From NCBI GenBank assembly GCA_039881145.1, contig JAYKKI010000137.1, forward strand, positions 918,501 through 982,500: a stretch of 64,000 bases of DNA, written 5' to 3'. The DNA comes from Druceiella hillmani. Taxonomy: Eukaryota > Arthropoda > Insecta > Lepidoptera > Hepialidae. A program made the position numbers and the translations under genes. Positions 35,646-49,462 of the stretch are shown piece after piece. Positions within the stretch are counted from its first letter, which is position 1; the number at the start of each line of letters is the position of its first letter. Under the pieces are notes generated by a model that saw only the letters and a list, made by a program, of their open reading frames with translations, did no database searches and was not told the origin of the DNA.

Positions 35646-36355
35646 AAAAAAACGGTAATATATGTTCCGGATATCTTACATTATTTGATCGTAAATCTGA
35701 AATTATAAGACCTTTAAATAAAATAATACTTCATAATAAACTTGCTTCGTTAAATATTTTTTTTCGTTCCCAACCAAGAATCTTTTAAGAAAGAAGGAAC
35801 TTATTATGCTGCATTTTAGAATTTGAAAATAGTTTTGGAACTAAAGTCTATAAGAAAAGGTATTTAAAATATTTATAAAATGTATCTTCAAATAAAAAGT
35901 CTATTTCATACTACAGTATCATTAAGCTCATTTTGTTTAAAAGTTTTTCAAGTGAAACATCTTAGGCGGTGATTCAATAATCGATAAGTGGACGAGAATT
36001 TAAAGTAAAATTTTAAGGTGACATGAGTGAGAAGAAAAATATGACATAGAGAGAAGGGGAAAGAGAACTATATATTCTCATGCCATGGACGTGAAGCAAA
36101 AAATAGTAACGTGTAAACAATGATAAAAAGCAATCGAATAAGATAGTGTCGCGCATGCGCGCGTTGTAGATTTACGCCTTAGACGCTACGTAGGTACAGT
36201 TTAAGCAACGTTGCGTTATTTACGTTACATGTGTCATATGAACACTATCAAAATTTTGTCGATTTATTAATTAATTATTATTTCATTTCTTTATAAATCT
36301 GCAGTGAACCCGCACAAACAGCTTTAAATATAATTTACAATGCGAGCGTAATTTC
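35646..36355. other. AT-rich stretch with a CpG-rich spot
   Basis: No gene seen. 'cgcgcatgcgcgcg' at 36150-36163 is a striking CpG cluster in otherwise CpG-poor DNA, within a slightly less AT-rich 36,000-36,240. Confidence 0.5.
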
Positions 36356-36690
36356 AAAGTGTTCTGGTACTTGGTGGTTTTTTTAATTGACAATGGGTTA
36401 TGTAAATTTATATGAAGATTAGATGTTTACATCGATTTATAATGACATTTATTAATTTTTCTAAATGTATAGTATTAAAATGGTCTTATGCAAATGCATT
36501 TAAAAGTGTTCTGGAACGTATGAATTTTTTTTTAATGACAATAATAAGTATTATTATTTTTTTAACTAACAATAGGGTATATCAATTTATACGAAGAGTA
36601 GGTGTTTACGTCGATCTGTAATGACATTGTATTAATTTTTACAAATATATAGTGTTAAAATCTTCCTATGTGAATTTAGTACAACCTATG
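36356..36690 (+). repeat. Diverged tandem duplication, ~150-180 bp unit
   Basis: 'aaagtgttctgg' occurs at 36356 and 36503. 'caatgggtta' (36391) corresponds to 'caatagggta' (36570), followed in both by 'aatttata-gaag', 'gtgtttac-tcgat', 'taatgacatt', 'attaattttt' and 'atatagt-ttaaaat'. The offset grows from 147 to 179 bp because of an AT-rich insertion in the second copy. Confidence 0.75.
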
Positions 36691-39600
36691 AATTTACACT
36701 TTGTATGTTTTTCCTCAGTCAGTGCCGTTTTAACACTTTATACTTACTTATGTCTAGGTTTAAATCATTAAACAACTTTTCTCACGTGTGCTGAGTTGCA
36801 CGCGATTTTTTTTATTTAATTAATCGAATAAATTTAATATATGCATAATATAAATAATAAATTTTATATATAAAGAGACGTACAATTGGAAAAATGCGAG
36901 TTTTACCGCTTTTCACATTTAAATCAGAGTTAGAAATTTAGTCTTGTTTTAGTTATGGGTTTTGTAGTTTACTTGAAATTAAATAGATTTGTACTTCAGG
37001 TTAAGAAATTAATTTGTTATAGGGGAAGTTTCGAAAGAAAAAAGGGTAAAAGAAGATTTCTGAAATGGATGGGCAGACGTGTGAAGGGATGGACATGCAC
37101 TTTTAATATTGGTATTTATTTAAAAAATAACGGGAACGCCTCCCAAAACAAAATTTGGATATATTACCTTCTACTTCCATTTTTGAAATCAAGATGAGCG
37201 CTGATAAAGCCTTCCATATAATTGTGGCAACCTGAAGAATTTCAAAATTCATATGACGCACGATATAATCGACGGTATGTCCGCATCGGTCTCTAGGAGA
37301 AAGATATTAAAGAGCTTTAAAGTTATAACCTGACAAATTTAACAGTATCATATTTAAAATAATATTTAAGATGCAGATAATTAGTCAGTTATTAATGGAA
37401 TATTTGACTACATTTTGTTCCATTAAACAAAATTTTAAAGGTTCGAAAATATCTGATAAAACTTAAAAATTATAAATGTTTATAATTAGATAAGAATATA
37501 AATACTGAATTCTAAGTCTATTTTCAGTAAGACACATTATATTTTACAGTGAATTCATTAATTCTGAGAATGAATGAGATAAGAAAATATCCGACCTTTT
37601 CTTTATTATTTAATTTAGCAGTCCCCTATTTTCTAAGAAATTTTCAAAATTTGATTAGATTTAATTTTGATTTAATATAAATTTTATTGACATTTTTTCT
37701 AAAAATAGTAAATATGAGAAAAATTAACTATTATATTTTTTATGTTTGCATAAAAATGAACAGCAAAACGGTATTTGTGAAACTTTGATTTCCTTTCAGC
37801 ATGTTTTATATAAAATCCGAACTTTCGTTCCTGGATAGAGTAACAAATTGATATAATGCAATATATCAACACTATCTTAATATTATTAGTTTGTCCCTCC
37901 ACCTGTTCCCTTAATTAGAAATTAAGTGTTTCGGAAAAGTTTTGAGAATGTGTAAGACAAGAAACTATATCGAAATTAAGAATTTATTGTGTTCATTAAA
38001 AGCAGTTATCACTTTCCGAAAACATAGATATTTTATTTAAGTTACATTAAAAAAAATATTGAAGTTTTGAGCTACCATGATTATATGCATCAAATTGAAT
38101 ATATTTAGAGGGTGTTTCTTAAAAAAAATAGAAAGTTTTTTTTTTAAATCCCAATTTTACCGTGATTGTTATTTTTCTTATGAACGATAACCAACATTTA
38201 AATCTATAAATCCGTTATCATATGATTAAATACCAGCACTGTACCGTTTAGATCTTTAAATCTTATAATGCATTCTCATATTTAATATTATGTTAAGAAA
38301 TTAATCAACAATAATCACTGTTTCCCAAGCTCGTGCGTATGAATATAAAATTAAATTTAACGTTTATAAATAATAAAGAAAGGAAAATAAAATATTATAA
38401 CCTTATATGGCGTTGCACAACAGGATGAACTTTATGTTATTTTATATATTTAAGACCGGGTTACTCGGCAGAGAAAAGAGCAATTATGGTGAGTCACATC
38501 ACCCAGTTATGATTAACGAAATCATTCCTGATATTTAATATATGTAACTGTACCTCTCTTCAATGAAATCTTATAAACGAATTTGTGACCAAACATGAGA
38601 GGAAATATTATTTTAAATACTCATCATATTCTTCCTTCATATTATTAAGTACTATCTTCCAAATAGCCTCTTTTCCTTGTGATCAGTAAAATTATTCAAC
38701 GAAGGTTGAATTTATTCAATGATGTAGTTAAAATAAACATGTCATATTTCACCTACAGCTTTCAGTAACCAAAGCAAAATGCCGTAATCATCGGTTCAGT
38801 TATCACATTTCTGTAACTGTTTTCCAGTTTAATGCAAATTCTTTACATAATCGAATTAGTCTAAGCATACAAAAGCTCTTTAGAAATTATATATTTTAAC
38901 TATCAATTAATTCTGTTTTCGCTTCATTTACTGCATACTATTTATTTCGATTTTAAAACTTATTTATTTTAAAATTAATAATAATAAACCTTTTTAATAA
39001 TATATTCTGTTTTTAAAAAAGTTCGTATTTCGACTTTGAAGTATTATGAAATTAAATATAATTTGTGAATCTTGCTTATAAAATGCCTCCTTTTGGATCG
39101 ATAATGAAACAGATTAGTAATGTAGTTTATTTTGACTGAAATAATTTTTGTAACAGCAAAGTTTTTTTAATGTTGACTATATAGTACAACGCTACAGTAA
39201 ATGAAATGTAATATTACGGTATAACGATTTGAAACTTAGTATGGCCTTCTCCGTAACCGTTTATATTACCATAATGGGGTTTATCCTCGGTCAGTAACAA
39301 ACTTTCTGAAATTTTGATTAAGTTTTAAGGCTATTGATATAGTCTGACACCGAATGCGTAAACATTTTTATGTCCATATGGTTAAATACTTCTTAATATT
39401 CCAAGGATTTCTCTCCTGGTATGAAGTGTTGAAGCTTAAACTTTTTCTTTACTTTATCAATTTCAAATAAGGATTCTTATAATTTGTCTTCTTATAATTC
39501 GTCTATATATCATAGACTTGTAGTTTCTGCAGTTCGATACAAACGCGTATGCAATTTTAGAAATATACGCTTCAGGTGAGGATTGTAATTAATGTGAAGC

Positions 39601-41338
39601 AAGATGTTAAAGAAATTGCAGCTCAAAGATGTAAAGCGGAGCCGATTTTTTTTCGTTCCCATCACGGTATAGAGTTTCTTAAGAAAGGCCTATGGAATGA
39701 AGTACAATCTTGTCCTCTTCAATTTTAACGCCCCATTTCCTAAATGTTTAGCTTTATGACGTGCTGTATTTCTAAATATTAATATTTATGATCTTTACCA
39801 TTTTATAAACTGACCTGACAAATTTAAAATCGTTCACTTGGGGTCCAATTCGGCTTAAACATGTTAATTTTTACACGTTAAGTCTGTCACATGTGATGCT
39901 CAACTTAAGCATTTGTTCGCAAAAAGTCAGGTCGTAATTCTGGAAAGTCTGCGCTTGAAACTGATAAATGGTGTGATCGTGGGAAAATTCTTAAAGCTCC
40001 TGGTTTTACTAGGAACACAAAAGTGATGTATTTATGTAATAATACGCAAAGAATTGACAAATGTTAAATTTGTTCTTCGAAATTATTGAAATAAATACTT
40101 TTGGTTTTGGCTTCCAGTACTATTCAGTACTGGAATTCTACCATAGTACTATTCGGTAACTGTAAATTCAGTAATAACATTTCAGTAACCATCTTTCTGT
40201 TATATCTGAATAGTTTATTGTCTTCAAAAAGTTACCTTAATCTATACAAAAGGTTCTTGTAGTTTATTTATAGAACTTACTAACAAAAACACCTAAAATA
40301 TGCTTTAAAATTGCTGAAAGTGAAAATATAATGGCATTATGGTTAATAAAACAGGCAAACTTATGAAGTTAAAAAACAAAAATTAAACCCTTTAGTTCAT
40401 AATTTGTTTCAAACCCAAGAGAATGATAAAAGAGGATTAAATGCAATTTAATGTTACACATTCGTTTAAATTATATGAACATTCATTTGAAATGAAAAAC
40501 ATTAATATCGACTTCAGTTAATCGTACGGCAGTGGTCCCTGACCACTCGGACCAATTAACAGCAAGAAAAATGTTTATTTTGAACTCATGAGTGTACTAA
40601 AATGTTAATCTAGCCAAACGGAGTGATGAACTTTTTTAGCTGACTTTTAATAAGTATTTAGTCGGTCATCCAGGGAGCATGTAGTATATTGAAGTCGAGT
40701 TATTTTACGGTTGACTAACAGTAGTTATTCGTATGGAAATGTCCGTAATTTATTTCGTCTGCGTAAATGGCTTTAAAATTACGACTTAGTAAACTAATGA
40801 AGATACAACTGAGTAAACTAAAAAAAAATCAACTGAGGTAATGATTTCTTTTCGTCAAAAGTTCATATACATCGTTTTCAGTTTTAAAAAGACCTGAAGT
40901 ATTTTTGCCTATTTTTAAACATTTGTCAATTTAGTGTAGGTACATAGTAAAGTAATTCACCCGTAATTAATCTTTTATTGTCAATTCAGAAAATTATGTA
41001 AAGATAATGAAATATAACAACTGAAAATAACGTGACAAAATTTAAATAATGGATATGTATTTTCAGGTGACACTCAGTTCCGCTAAAGTATATAAAGTGA
41101 TCAGTATACAAAAAAAACATAATAGTAATTCTAACTTTTATTAGTACCGGTGTCATAAAATAGTAGCAAATATTTAAAAAATAGTTAGCACTCTGGTCGA
41201 AAAACGTTGCTTTACCTTAATATGAGAATTTTAGACTTGTACGCATCACCAACACTCACAAGGTGGAGGTTCTTGCTTCGATTGTATTTTTTTGTTTATT
41301 TTACCTCATATCTTCATCTTTAACAGTTATTTTTAATT
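36691..41338. other. Long AT-rich region without supported genes
   Basis: The plus ORF at 36955-37197 (80 codons) and minus ORF at 37699-37902 have AT-rich random composition. Small perfect hairpins occur at 40112-40135 (ttccagtac ... gtactggaa) and 40531-40547 (agtggtc ... gaccact). No mobile-element end is recognised. Confidence 0.45.
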
Positions 41339-41340
41339 AA

Positions 41341-41590
41341 GTTAAGGTAAGAATAATTAATTTTGTAAACTAAAGCAATTTTAAACAAAATAATTAATTA
41401 TAGTGTCACGTAGTTACATTTAATTGTGAATAATGAATTTCTACAAAATTAACACCAAATACATCCAACAATTATTTTTAATTAATGAGATAAGAACAGT
41501 ATAATTTTCAGTATAATTAAATTTAGGTAAGAACAATATAATTTTTTAAGCTGAAGCAATTTTAAACAAAAAAATTAATTTTAGTGTCAT
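41341..41590 (+). repeat. Direct duplication (~180 bp) interrupted by a foldback arm
   Basis: 41341-41408 (aaggtaagaa, 'gcaattttaaacaaaa', 'ttaatta', tagtgtca) and 41522-41589 (taggtaagaa, 'gcaattttaaacaaaa', 'ttaatttt', agtgtca) are copies offset by about 180-181 bp. In the first copy the text passes directly into foldback-element sequence at 41401. Confidence 0.7.
41401..41470. mobile_element. Foldback MITE-like element, copy 3 (single right outer arm)
   Basis: 'cacgtagttacatttaattg', 'tgaataatgaatttctac' and 'aaaattaacaccaaat' match the right outer arm of the copies at 49.6 and 59.7 kb. No left or inner arms are present. Confidence 0.75.
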
Positions 41591-44500
41591 GATTATATGT
41601 TAAATCTTAGAATTAATGTCTCACTTTACTTTTAGGGTTTAATATCGTATTAAATAAGTAGTGTTAAACGGAGGTCATTTCAAATGTTTTTGTGTTTATA
41701 GAACAAATACGAATTTTAGGATTACATAATATATTTTATCTGTCTCTATTGCATTTTAAATACTACTGTATTTGAAATATATCAAAAGTCCTTTATAGGT
41801 AATAATTTAAATATGTGCATAAAATTATTAAGAAATAGCATAGTTAATCCTTATAAATTTGTTCCTTTTCAACTTGATGTTAGTTTAGGCTATCGTTAAA
41901 TGATTTGGGTCATGGTGGAGAATTAAGGTTGAGGGTATTAATGAACTTTCAAGTTATTTATTTTGACTGTCGGAACAGGGTCAGTTTGTTTTGTCAGATG
42001 TTCGTTATGAATTATGTATTCGACGTACGTAAAAGGTGTTACGTATTTGCAACGTATTATGCATAGCAGCTAAAATAACTGAATGCTAACCTAAATTAAT
42101 GTTGACTCTCTTAGTAAATACTTATCATTTTGGCATGAGAAAGTTGCGTACGGAAGTTATTTTACTTGGCACTTTATTTGTATTTAATTTTTCAAATTTA
42201 ATTTGTTTAACATATTTAAATATTAAAAGATGTTTTCATTAAAACATAGGGCCGTAAATTTTGAGACTCGTACTAGTGGTTTATAATACCTATTCAGTCT
42301 TCAAAATAGTTTTATATTATTTAACAAAAAATTATTTTAATATTTAATGGGAAAAACTGGGGAATCTTTTTTGTAAAATGTAATTGTTAAAGAAATCGGC
42401 AAACTCTTTCAAATAATTAATTTTAAATTTATTTTTCAGACGAAACTTGATAAGGTTGTACGAAAATGGCACCAAGAATCAAGCAACATGGAAAAAAGTA
42501 ACGCGGTGGAAGGGGGTTAGCAATAAATATATTACGCGTTTCTAGTTGTATATATAAGGATCGATCTAAATATTTTATCAGCGCGATATAATGATTAAAT
42601 TCAATACATGTATATATGCATGCATGTATATAGATACCTTAAATGGCAATGAATATCTTTTTTTTTATTAAACATTTTAAATGATCAACGTAAAATTTTA
42701 CAAAATAAAAAGTTGTTAATGATTAATAAATTCATCGGTAATATTAATTTCACATAATTAAAAAAAAATTGTATGTACAGAATAAAAAACTTTTAATCGA
42801 AACCTTTTTTTTTGTTATTTAATGATACAGTAAAACGGAAACAAAAATTTGAAAGTGAAACTAACATTATTAAAAAATATATTAATATCGGTATAAGCCA
42901 ATTTAAAGTTTTACTGATTGCAATAAATCATTTTTTCTCGTAAAATCTTTTTTAGAACTTATCCGCAATAATTTTGAATAATTAATGTTATCGGATACTA
43001 GTACGTGGAATAATTTTAATTTTTAAAAGCACGACTGAAAAATTAGGGAGAGGAAAAGTCGCTTATTATTTTGAAGGTTATTATTTCAAACACAGTATTA
43101 CTAACGAAAAATGACAAGAACTCAATTTTATTTAGCATAGCCGATATCTTATTTCATTTTTCGGGCAACGAGTGCGCGAAAAATAAATTCGCCCATAATT
43201 TATTTGTACGTTGCATTCAACAATTAGCTTTTTTATTACTTTGTTAGATATTATTTATGAAATACATTTGAAGCATCTTCTTAAAATTTCATGTATTCAG
43301 GTCAAAAATTGTGGAAATTGTGAATCTGTGACAGATTTGTGGAACATGACAAAAATATATTTCTTCTCCTTCTTAATGGAAAATCTTTTTAAAAGGGAAA
43401 GGGAAAAAACAAAAATCATTAAAAATTTAGTTTTTCTACAATAGTGCCCATTCTAAAATATCGTATTTTTGGTAACTATAAACTTTCATACAATTATAAT
43501 TTCATTTATAATAGCAAGTTTATGAGATCGTTTCAAATAAAAATTGTCAACAAAATACGAGACAACCCTGAGCATACTTCCTACCTTCATGTCTTAATTT
43601 CGTCGCCGTTAATAAATAAGTTAATGGCAAATTATACTGCTTAACCCACTAGGACATAGAAATATAAATGAGTTATTTTAAATTCGATATGACTTGTTTG
43701 ATTGTAAGAAAAATAATTTAAAATTCAACTCAGCTATTTTGCAGGTTGGAAGACTTACTTGAAATCTTTTAATGTGCCTAATAATATGAGAATAATTTTA
43801 TTAAGTCAATTTTTATTATTACAAGAATACATATGTATTTATTAATGGATTACCTTGACCACTTTATGTACTTCGATATCAAGAATATCACTCGACATTT
43901 GTGATATGAATAATGGTTAAATTATATGTGTGAAAATATTCCATCGTCAAGTAAAACTAAATGTTTCCAATGAATTACAATTTTATTTACAGGATAGGTC
44001 TATAACAAAATGTGACGAAAACAAAATATGGTAATTTAAAAAAAAAAAGACAAAAATAATTTAATTTTGATATGTTAGGAAATGTTTTGGAGCAAAATTC
44101 AGGAGAAGGAAAAAATCAAGAATATTTAACCGAGGGATGTGAAAGAAAATGAAATGCGGAAAGTACAGTTAAGGAGATATGATTTTTAGATGACTATTGA
44201 ATATTTTAATTGACAATGAATATTTGGTATCAGAATCGACGATGACTATATATATAATCGACGATGATAACACGAATGATGACTGAATGCTCATTGAAAG
44301 AATTTTGGGGATAAGGAGTTTGGAAATATTCTGAAAACGTATATTCAATGACAAATAGGGCTGCAAATGTGGCAATAAATAAAAGAGGCTCTAAATATTT
44401 TAAAGAAATTGTAAAGCAGCGAAAGAATCTGAAAACTAAGCCGGTAACAAATCTTCATCCATGTGATAAAATTTTTTAAGCGAATACATAAATTTCGTAG

Positions 44501-44693
44501 GCGTTAAAATTTATTATACAATTGTTCTGAAAGATCAAGGTAGCATCCGTCTCAATAGTTTAGTAGAGACAATTGCAAAATGCGAAAAAATTTAATTTTC
44601 ATGGAGAATTAAATGTTAAAAACTTCTAGTTGAGTATATTTTGCTGAAGACTCTATGACTATATATTTATGATATAATTAATTTATGCTATTC
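41591..44693. other. AT-rich region, no gene seen
   Basis: Plus ORFs at 43211-43444 and 43444-43644 and minus ORF 44169-44375 lack motifs. A palindromic 'tatatatgcatgcatgtata' lies near 42609-42630. Confidence 0.45.
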
Positions 44694-44897
44694 TTACTGA
44701 TTAAGGTACTGATCGTTAATCAGTTCCAAAGCTCTTATAATTGAGGAAAAAGGGAATTTATGAAACTCTTGTTCATGAACTGCACCTTTGAGTAACACTT
44801 GCGCTTGATAAGATTTGAAGAAAAAATCAGCGGTGGATTCCGCCCCTTTCTTATAAATTTTCACATTTCTTGCTGTACGTTTTAGTACAACATCCAT
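44694..44897 (-). CDS. Unidentified short ORF, possibly not a gene
   Basis: 67 codons from ATG at 44897 (context gaacaATGg, acceptable for an insect start, with an in-frame TGA three codons upstream) to a stop at 44694. Its composition is less A/T-driven than that of neighbouring ORFs: mixed Lys/Arg/Glu with Ala, Gly, Gln and few Asn/Ile runs. There is no signal peptide, membrane segment or recognisable domain. No introns, poly-A context or neighbours support it. It may equally be a decayed exon or chance. Confidence 0.15.
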   Translation of the reverse strand: MDVVLKRTARNVKIYKKGAESTADFFFKSYQAQVLLKGAVHEQEFHKFPFSSIIRALELINDQYLNQ

Positions 44898-46185
44898 TGT
44901 TCGTCAATTAGCACAGTTTTCCATAAAAGTCTCATTTTCATGTTTTACAGTCGAGAAATTGTCTTTGTGACTTCGTCAAGTTTATTTTTTTTCTGACAGA
45001 AAATGCAGTACCTACATATCAAGTTTAATAATGAATTCAAGTTTATTTAAATAGCAAGGTCAGACAACTTGTCAATATTTAGGTTCTCTCTAATCTACGT
45101 GGTAGTTATTTGTACATTATTTTTTATTAAAGAACGTATAACGTCTTCAATATCGAAAGAAATTTATTATCTAAGTTATAACACGCAATTTTGAAATTTT
45201 TTAAAACAGTTCTTAAATCTTCTAAAAAAATTTTAAAAGATAAATTTTGAATAGTTTTCAGTTTTAAATTTAACTTTTTCCATAACTCGTACGGAAAAGT
45301 AAATTTAAATTTTTCATTTTGAAATAGACTCGTCACAAATAAGTAAAATCCAATCGCGTTTTATATTAAACTGACAGTTGACACAGATACTTGTTCAAAA
45401 TGAATGCACACTATGGTAGCAAAAAATACCATTTGGCAATTGTTTCATCATTGAAGATAATCAGGCAATAAATTCATGAATTTTGGTCAAACTTTTAATG
45501 ATTACACACAATTTTACAGAATAAGTTTTATTAAACTAAAATTTTTAAGATGTATTGCAGTTGTACATCTAATTATTCATATCATTATATGTATATAAAT
45601 ATATATAGTCATAAATTTGATAACGATATCAAATGTAGATATAATTTGAAGTAATTTCCTGCTGTTTACGATATGATGTTCCTCCCATTAGAAGAGGAGA
45701 ACACAAATAAATAAAAATAGCTTATTAACTTTACAAGTTTCCACTTGATGGAAGAAAAAAATTAAGCGGTTGTGTTTTAATACAAAACACTACAGCTCAT
45801 TGCGGATGGATTTGACGTAAGTAGTTATTTTAAAATGGAAATATAAGGTTATGGTTTGCCGTTATGTTTGGTCAATACTCGAAGATGAAAGTTATCCATA
45901 ACAGTTTTCTGCTTAGTGTAAAGAGGAAAATTATTCGACCAAATTACCTAAAAAAGAAAACTTAAATTTAATTTTAACGAAAAAATTAGACAGAAGAAAT
46001 GGTCCCTAGTTTTTTAAAATTATTTCAAGTGAATTATACTTATTCATTGATGTGATACAAGTGATAATTACAAACAACGTTAATTTGAAATAACTTTTCA
46101 AAAATATCATTAAAGAATGGTATATTATAAAAAAAGTACAAATTACTATTTCCAATATTATATTACAGCCAGAATATTTATATAG
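44898..46185. other. AT-rich region, no gene seen
   Basis: The minus ORF at 45127-45336 is Lys/Leu/Phe/Asn-rich and unconvincing. Nothing else is recognised. Confidence 0.45.
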
Positions 46186-46380
46186 CTAAACGTTTTTAGA
46201 AGAGCATATCAATTTCACCTCATCGTCAAACCATGAAACTTCAGTCAGCAAGTGAAATATTTTCTCTTCACTTTCAAATACACGTGTCTCACATTCGACG
46301 AACAAACTCGAAAGTTTCAATCTGCGTTCGCCGTCAATATTTGTATTCATCGAACCGTGAAATATAGGCAGTTGTTTCTC
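46186..46380 (-). CDS. Unidentified short ORF or exon remnant
   Basis: On the minus strand a frame is open from GAG at 46380 (directly after a TAA) to TAG at 46186-46188. The first ATG is at 46350-46348, giving 54 residues; counting from 46380 the stretch is 64 codons. The protein is acidic and mixed in composition: 'MNTNIDGERRLKLSSLF', then Val-Glu-Cys-Glu-Thr-Arg and 'EEKIFHLLTEVSWFDDEVKL'. This is unlike the Ile/Asn/Lys/Phe runs of chance ORFs here, and the DNA is less AT-rich over just this interval. I do not recognise the family. It could be an exon (a weak acceptor-like AG precedes it), a small gene, or a fragment of a mobile-element protein. Confidence 0.25.
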   Translation of the reverse strand, partial: EKQLPIFHGSMNTNIDGERRLKLSSLFVECETRVFESEEKIFHLLTEVSWFDDEVKLICSSKNV

Positions 46381-49300
46381 TTAGCATCAAAATAAAGTTA
46401 GTTCATGTGAATCACTAAGTTCTTATTTTTTTTAATTTTTTCTCCTCTGTTCACATTTAATTTTTACGAATTTACTTTAATAATCATATTATTAAATATC
46501 AAAAGCATCACAGTCTGAATGCGATGGAACGCTTAAAATAATATATAAAACAAAGCAGTATATAAGAATATCGAGAAAATTGTTGAAATATGTATCGGGA
46601 TATTGATAAATTTCTTAACAGCAGATTTTCAGAGGTTCAGAGGGGTCAAGATTATGACTTGAAAGAACAAATAAAGAAAGTAAGAAAATAACAAAATCTG
46701 AAGTATTTAGTACATATTTCCACTTGAGCGTAAATAATATTTCGAATAAAAATATTGTTTTGTTAGTTTAATTGTTTTGCATATATTCGCAGCAGGTGTG
46801 TTTGTCTAGTGAAGTCTGGTTTTTTTCCGTTTGAAAAAATGTATTGTCCATATTTATTGATTAATAATAATAAGTAATGAAGGTATAGCAAGCTTAAAAA
46901 AATAAAGAAATTTTAACTCTTTGACATACTTTTTTGAATCTGTAATTTTTTTTTTTAAATTTAAAGCTATTTGAAATTGTTTATATTACATTAATTTCAA
47001 TTTAATTGGAGAAAATTTTCCATAATTTTTTATGAAGTTCATTGTAGCCTTAACCAGCGATAAATATACAATCGATTCAGTTAGCATTTTATGATGAAAC
47101 CCAGTCTTGCATTACTGTTTACAACTTGCTTAACGAGTTCAAAGGTGATTTTACCCCTCTATGGCCACAACTTATGATAATATCAATTCTGTGCGACTCA
47201 TGATAAAGTCTGACAAGAGAGTAATATATTACCGGATTCAGTTAAGTTAAGGCATTAGAATGGGTACAGAAAATTCTGCATGAATATTTAGGTGTCTGGA
47301 AACTAGGTTAGTTGGTGTTGCAAAAAATTCACTAAAAAACTGTATTCCATATCGTTACGGATGGCAAAACCTATATATGCGGTTATGAATCTGAAACTAA
47401 GAGGCTGTCTGCATAGCGGTTGTTTTCTTCTCAAGAGTAGCTATTTGTCCAGTTGAAATTATTTGTGCCGTATTAATTTTTAAGAATAATTTCGGCTCTA
47501 TTTTCTTCCCTTGCATCCATTTTTTACTAAATGCTACTAACCATTTAGTACGCTCAATATTATAACTAGGATATCTTAGTTAGCCAGATTATTTCTTGGA
47601 CTAAATTATAATAAAGGATTCACAAAATAAAAAAGTGAATGTTAAAAAAAAACAAGTTTTCTAATACTGATTTTCTAAAATAAATAAGTTATACAATAAT
47701 TCCTGTTTTAAATTTTTGAAATGTGCTTTTTTATAAGCTATATAACACGGCTTAATTAACTTTAATTAAATCGTACAAGCGACAGATAATCGATAGTGCA
47801 ATGGATTATTATTTACAAGGATTGCATTTCTATAATTTTACATAAGTAACTATACTGTACAAAAATAAAATACGGTATTACGTGTTAGTTTGTGGTTTCA
47901 TTAACTTGGTTTACGATTAAATAAAAATCGAATATTAAACAAATATCGATCTCATATGAGTACAATTTTTTAAGCTGAATTTATATTTCTTCGAAATATG
48001 AAATTATATTAAATAGTTTTAATCTTTAGTTAACCTTAAAATTCTCTATTATGTCTATGTTTTTTTAAGTTTTTTGCTAATTTTTACTTTTTATGTGAAT
48101 ATAACGATGATAGAGTTAACAAGATTGCCGTCATCAGCAATATATTCTTGATTGACGATTTCCTAATTGATATATCAGCTTATAATTGGGTTTAAATACT
48201 TTTATAAATGGATTACCGATTCAGTCATGGTAACCAATTTATAAGCCTTACGATTACATATAGTTTAACTGTACAAAATGTTTGGTCTCATACCGTCTTA
48301 AACTAAGATTTTTAGTCTTATACCGTCAATTAATAAAAAAAATTTTAATATGGTAAGGAAAGTTAATTAAGTCACTACTTTTTATACTTTTGTATGTTTT
48401 TCGGATACATAAGAAGGTATATGCAATTTTTTTCTTTCATTTTCGGACTATTATTATCATGGTAGAAAACATACAAATAATATTTTAGGTATCGAATAAG
48501 ATATTGAAAAGCGTTTTGTGGAAATCTAAAATTGTTTTTATACTTGCCACTAAAACCTGTTAGCGGCTTTGCTTGCGTGAAATTTATATTAAAAACATTT
48601 TAAATTACAGTGTTTTGATAGCCCCAAGTGTTCCAGTTTTTTAGGTATCGAATTCGCATGCTCGGTTCTTATTGCATGTGCACTAATAACGGAATTTCAA
48701 GTCCTTTATTTGTTGTTAATAGAATTTGGCTGAGATATTATAATAAATTCAAAATTAAAAATAAAAATGTGGGATCACCTTCGTCCGTTTTTTTACATCT
48801 TGTCTGGTAGTGGATTAAAATTTTTTGACATAGTCTTATTAAATTTGAAATGTGAATAATACTTGCATCTTAATAGAAACTGGATAATTATACAAATTGG
48901 AAAAAAATGCAATAAAATTAAAAATTTAAGAGCGTAGATAAGAGAACGTGAGATATTTGTTATTTTTTCATGATAATATTAAGTAAAAGGTAGAATCTGG
49001 TAATTTATATATTATCCAAATTAATTTACATTACACATGTGTTTAATCGTTTTTGAATAATCCAAAAACTAGCTTTGCAAGGTTATGATACTATTTTCGT
49101 TATTGAAACCACCTTGACGGCAAAACTTCAAATCAAAATGCTTTCAAATAGGAGATACATGCTAATTACATTAATAAAAAAAAATTAACTTGAGGATGCG
49201 ATAAATCTTCTTTAATTACTTATATTTAAAAAAAACTAGAAATCTTGAATTTTCTTTCATTAGAAAATATAGATACAGAAATCTTTGTAAAAGAGTTTGG

Positions 49301-49462
49301 TTTTATTTAAATATTTAGAACGTAAAAAAAACCAGAAACATTAAAATGTATCCAATCATTTAAGGTTAATGATCTAGCCATATTTTACAATAAATTTAAA
49401 ATTATGGCTATTTAAAGTTCATTCTTTTACTACCCAGGGCTTTATTACATGTACATTATTTT
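46381..49462. other. AT-rich region, no gene seen
   Basis: No gene, RNA or element end recognised. The plus ORF at 48628-48810 has no motif. Confidence 0.5.

Noticed and set aside
42600..42635. Palindrome 'tatatatgcatgcatgtata' as a regulatory site
   Set aside because: Simple alternating AT/GC palindrome in AT-rich DNA; no neighbouring gene to regulate.
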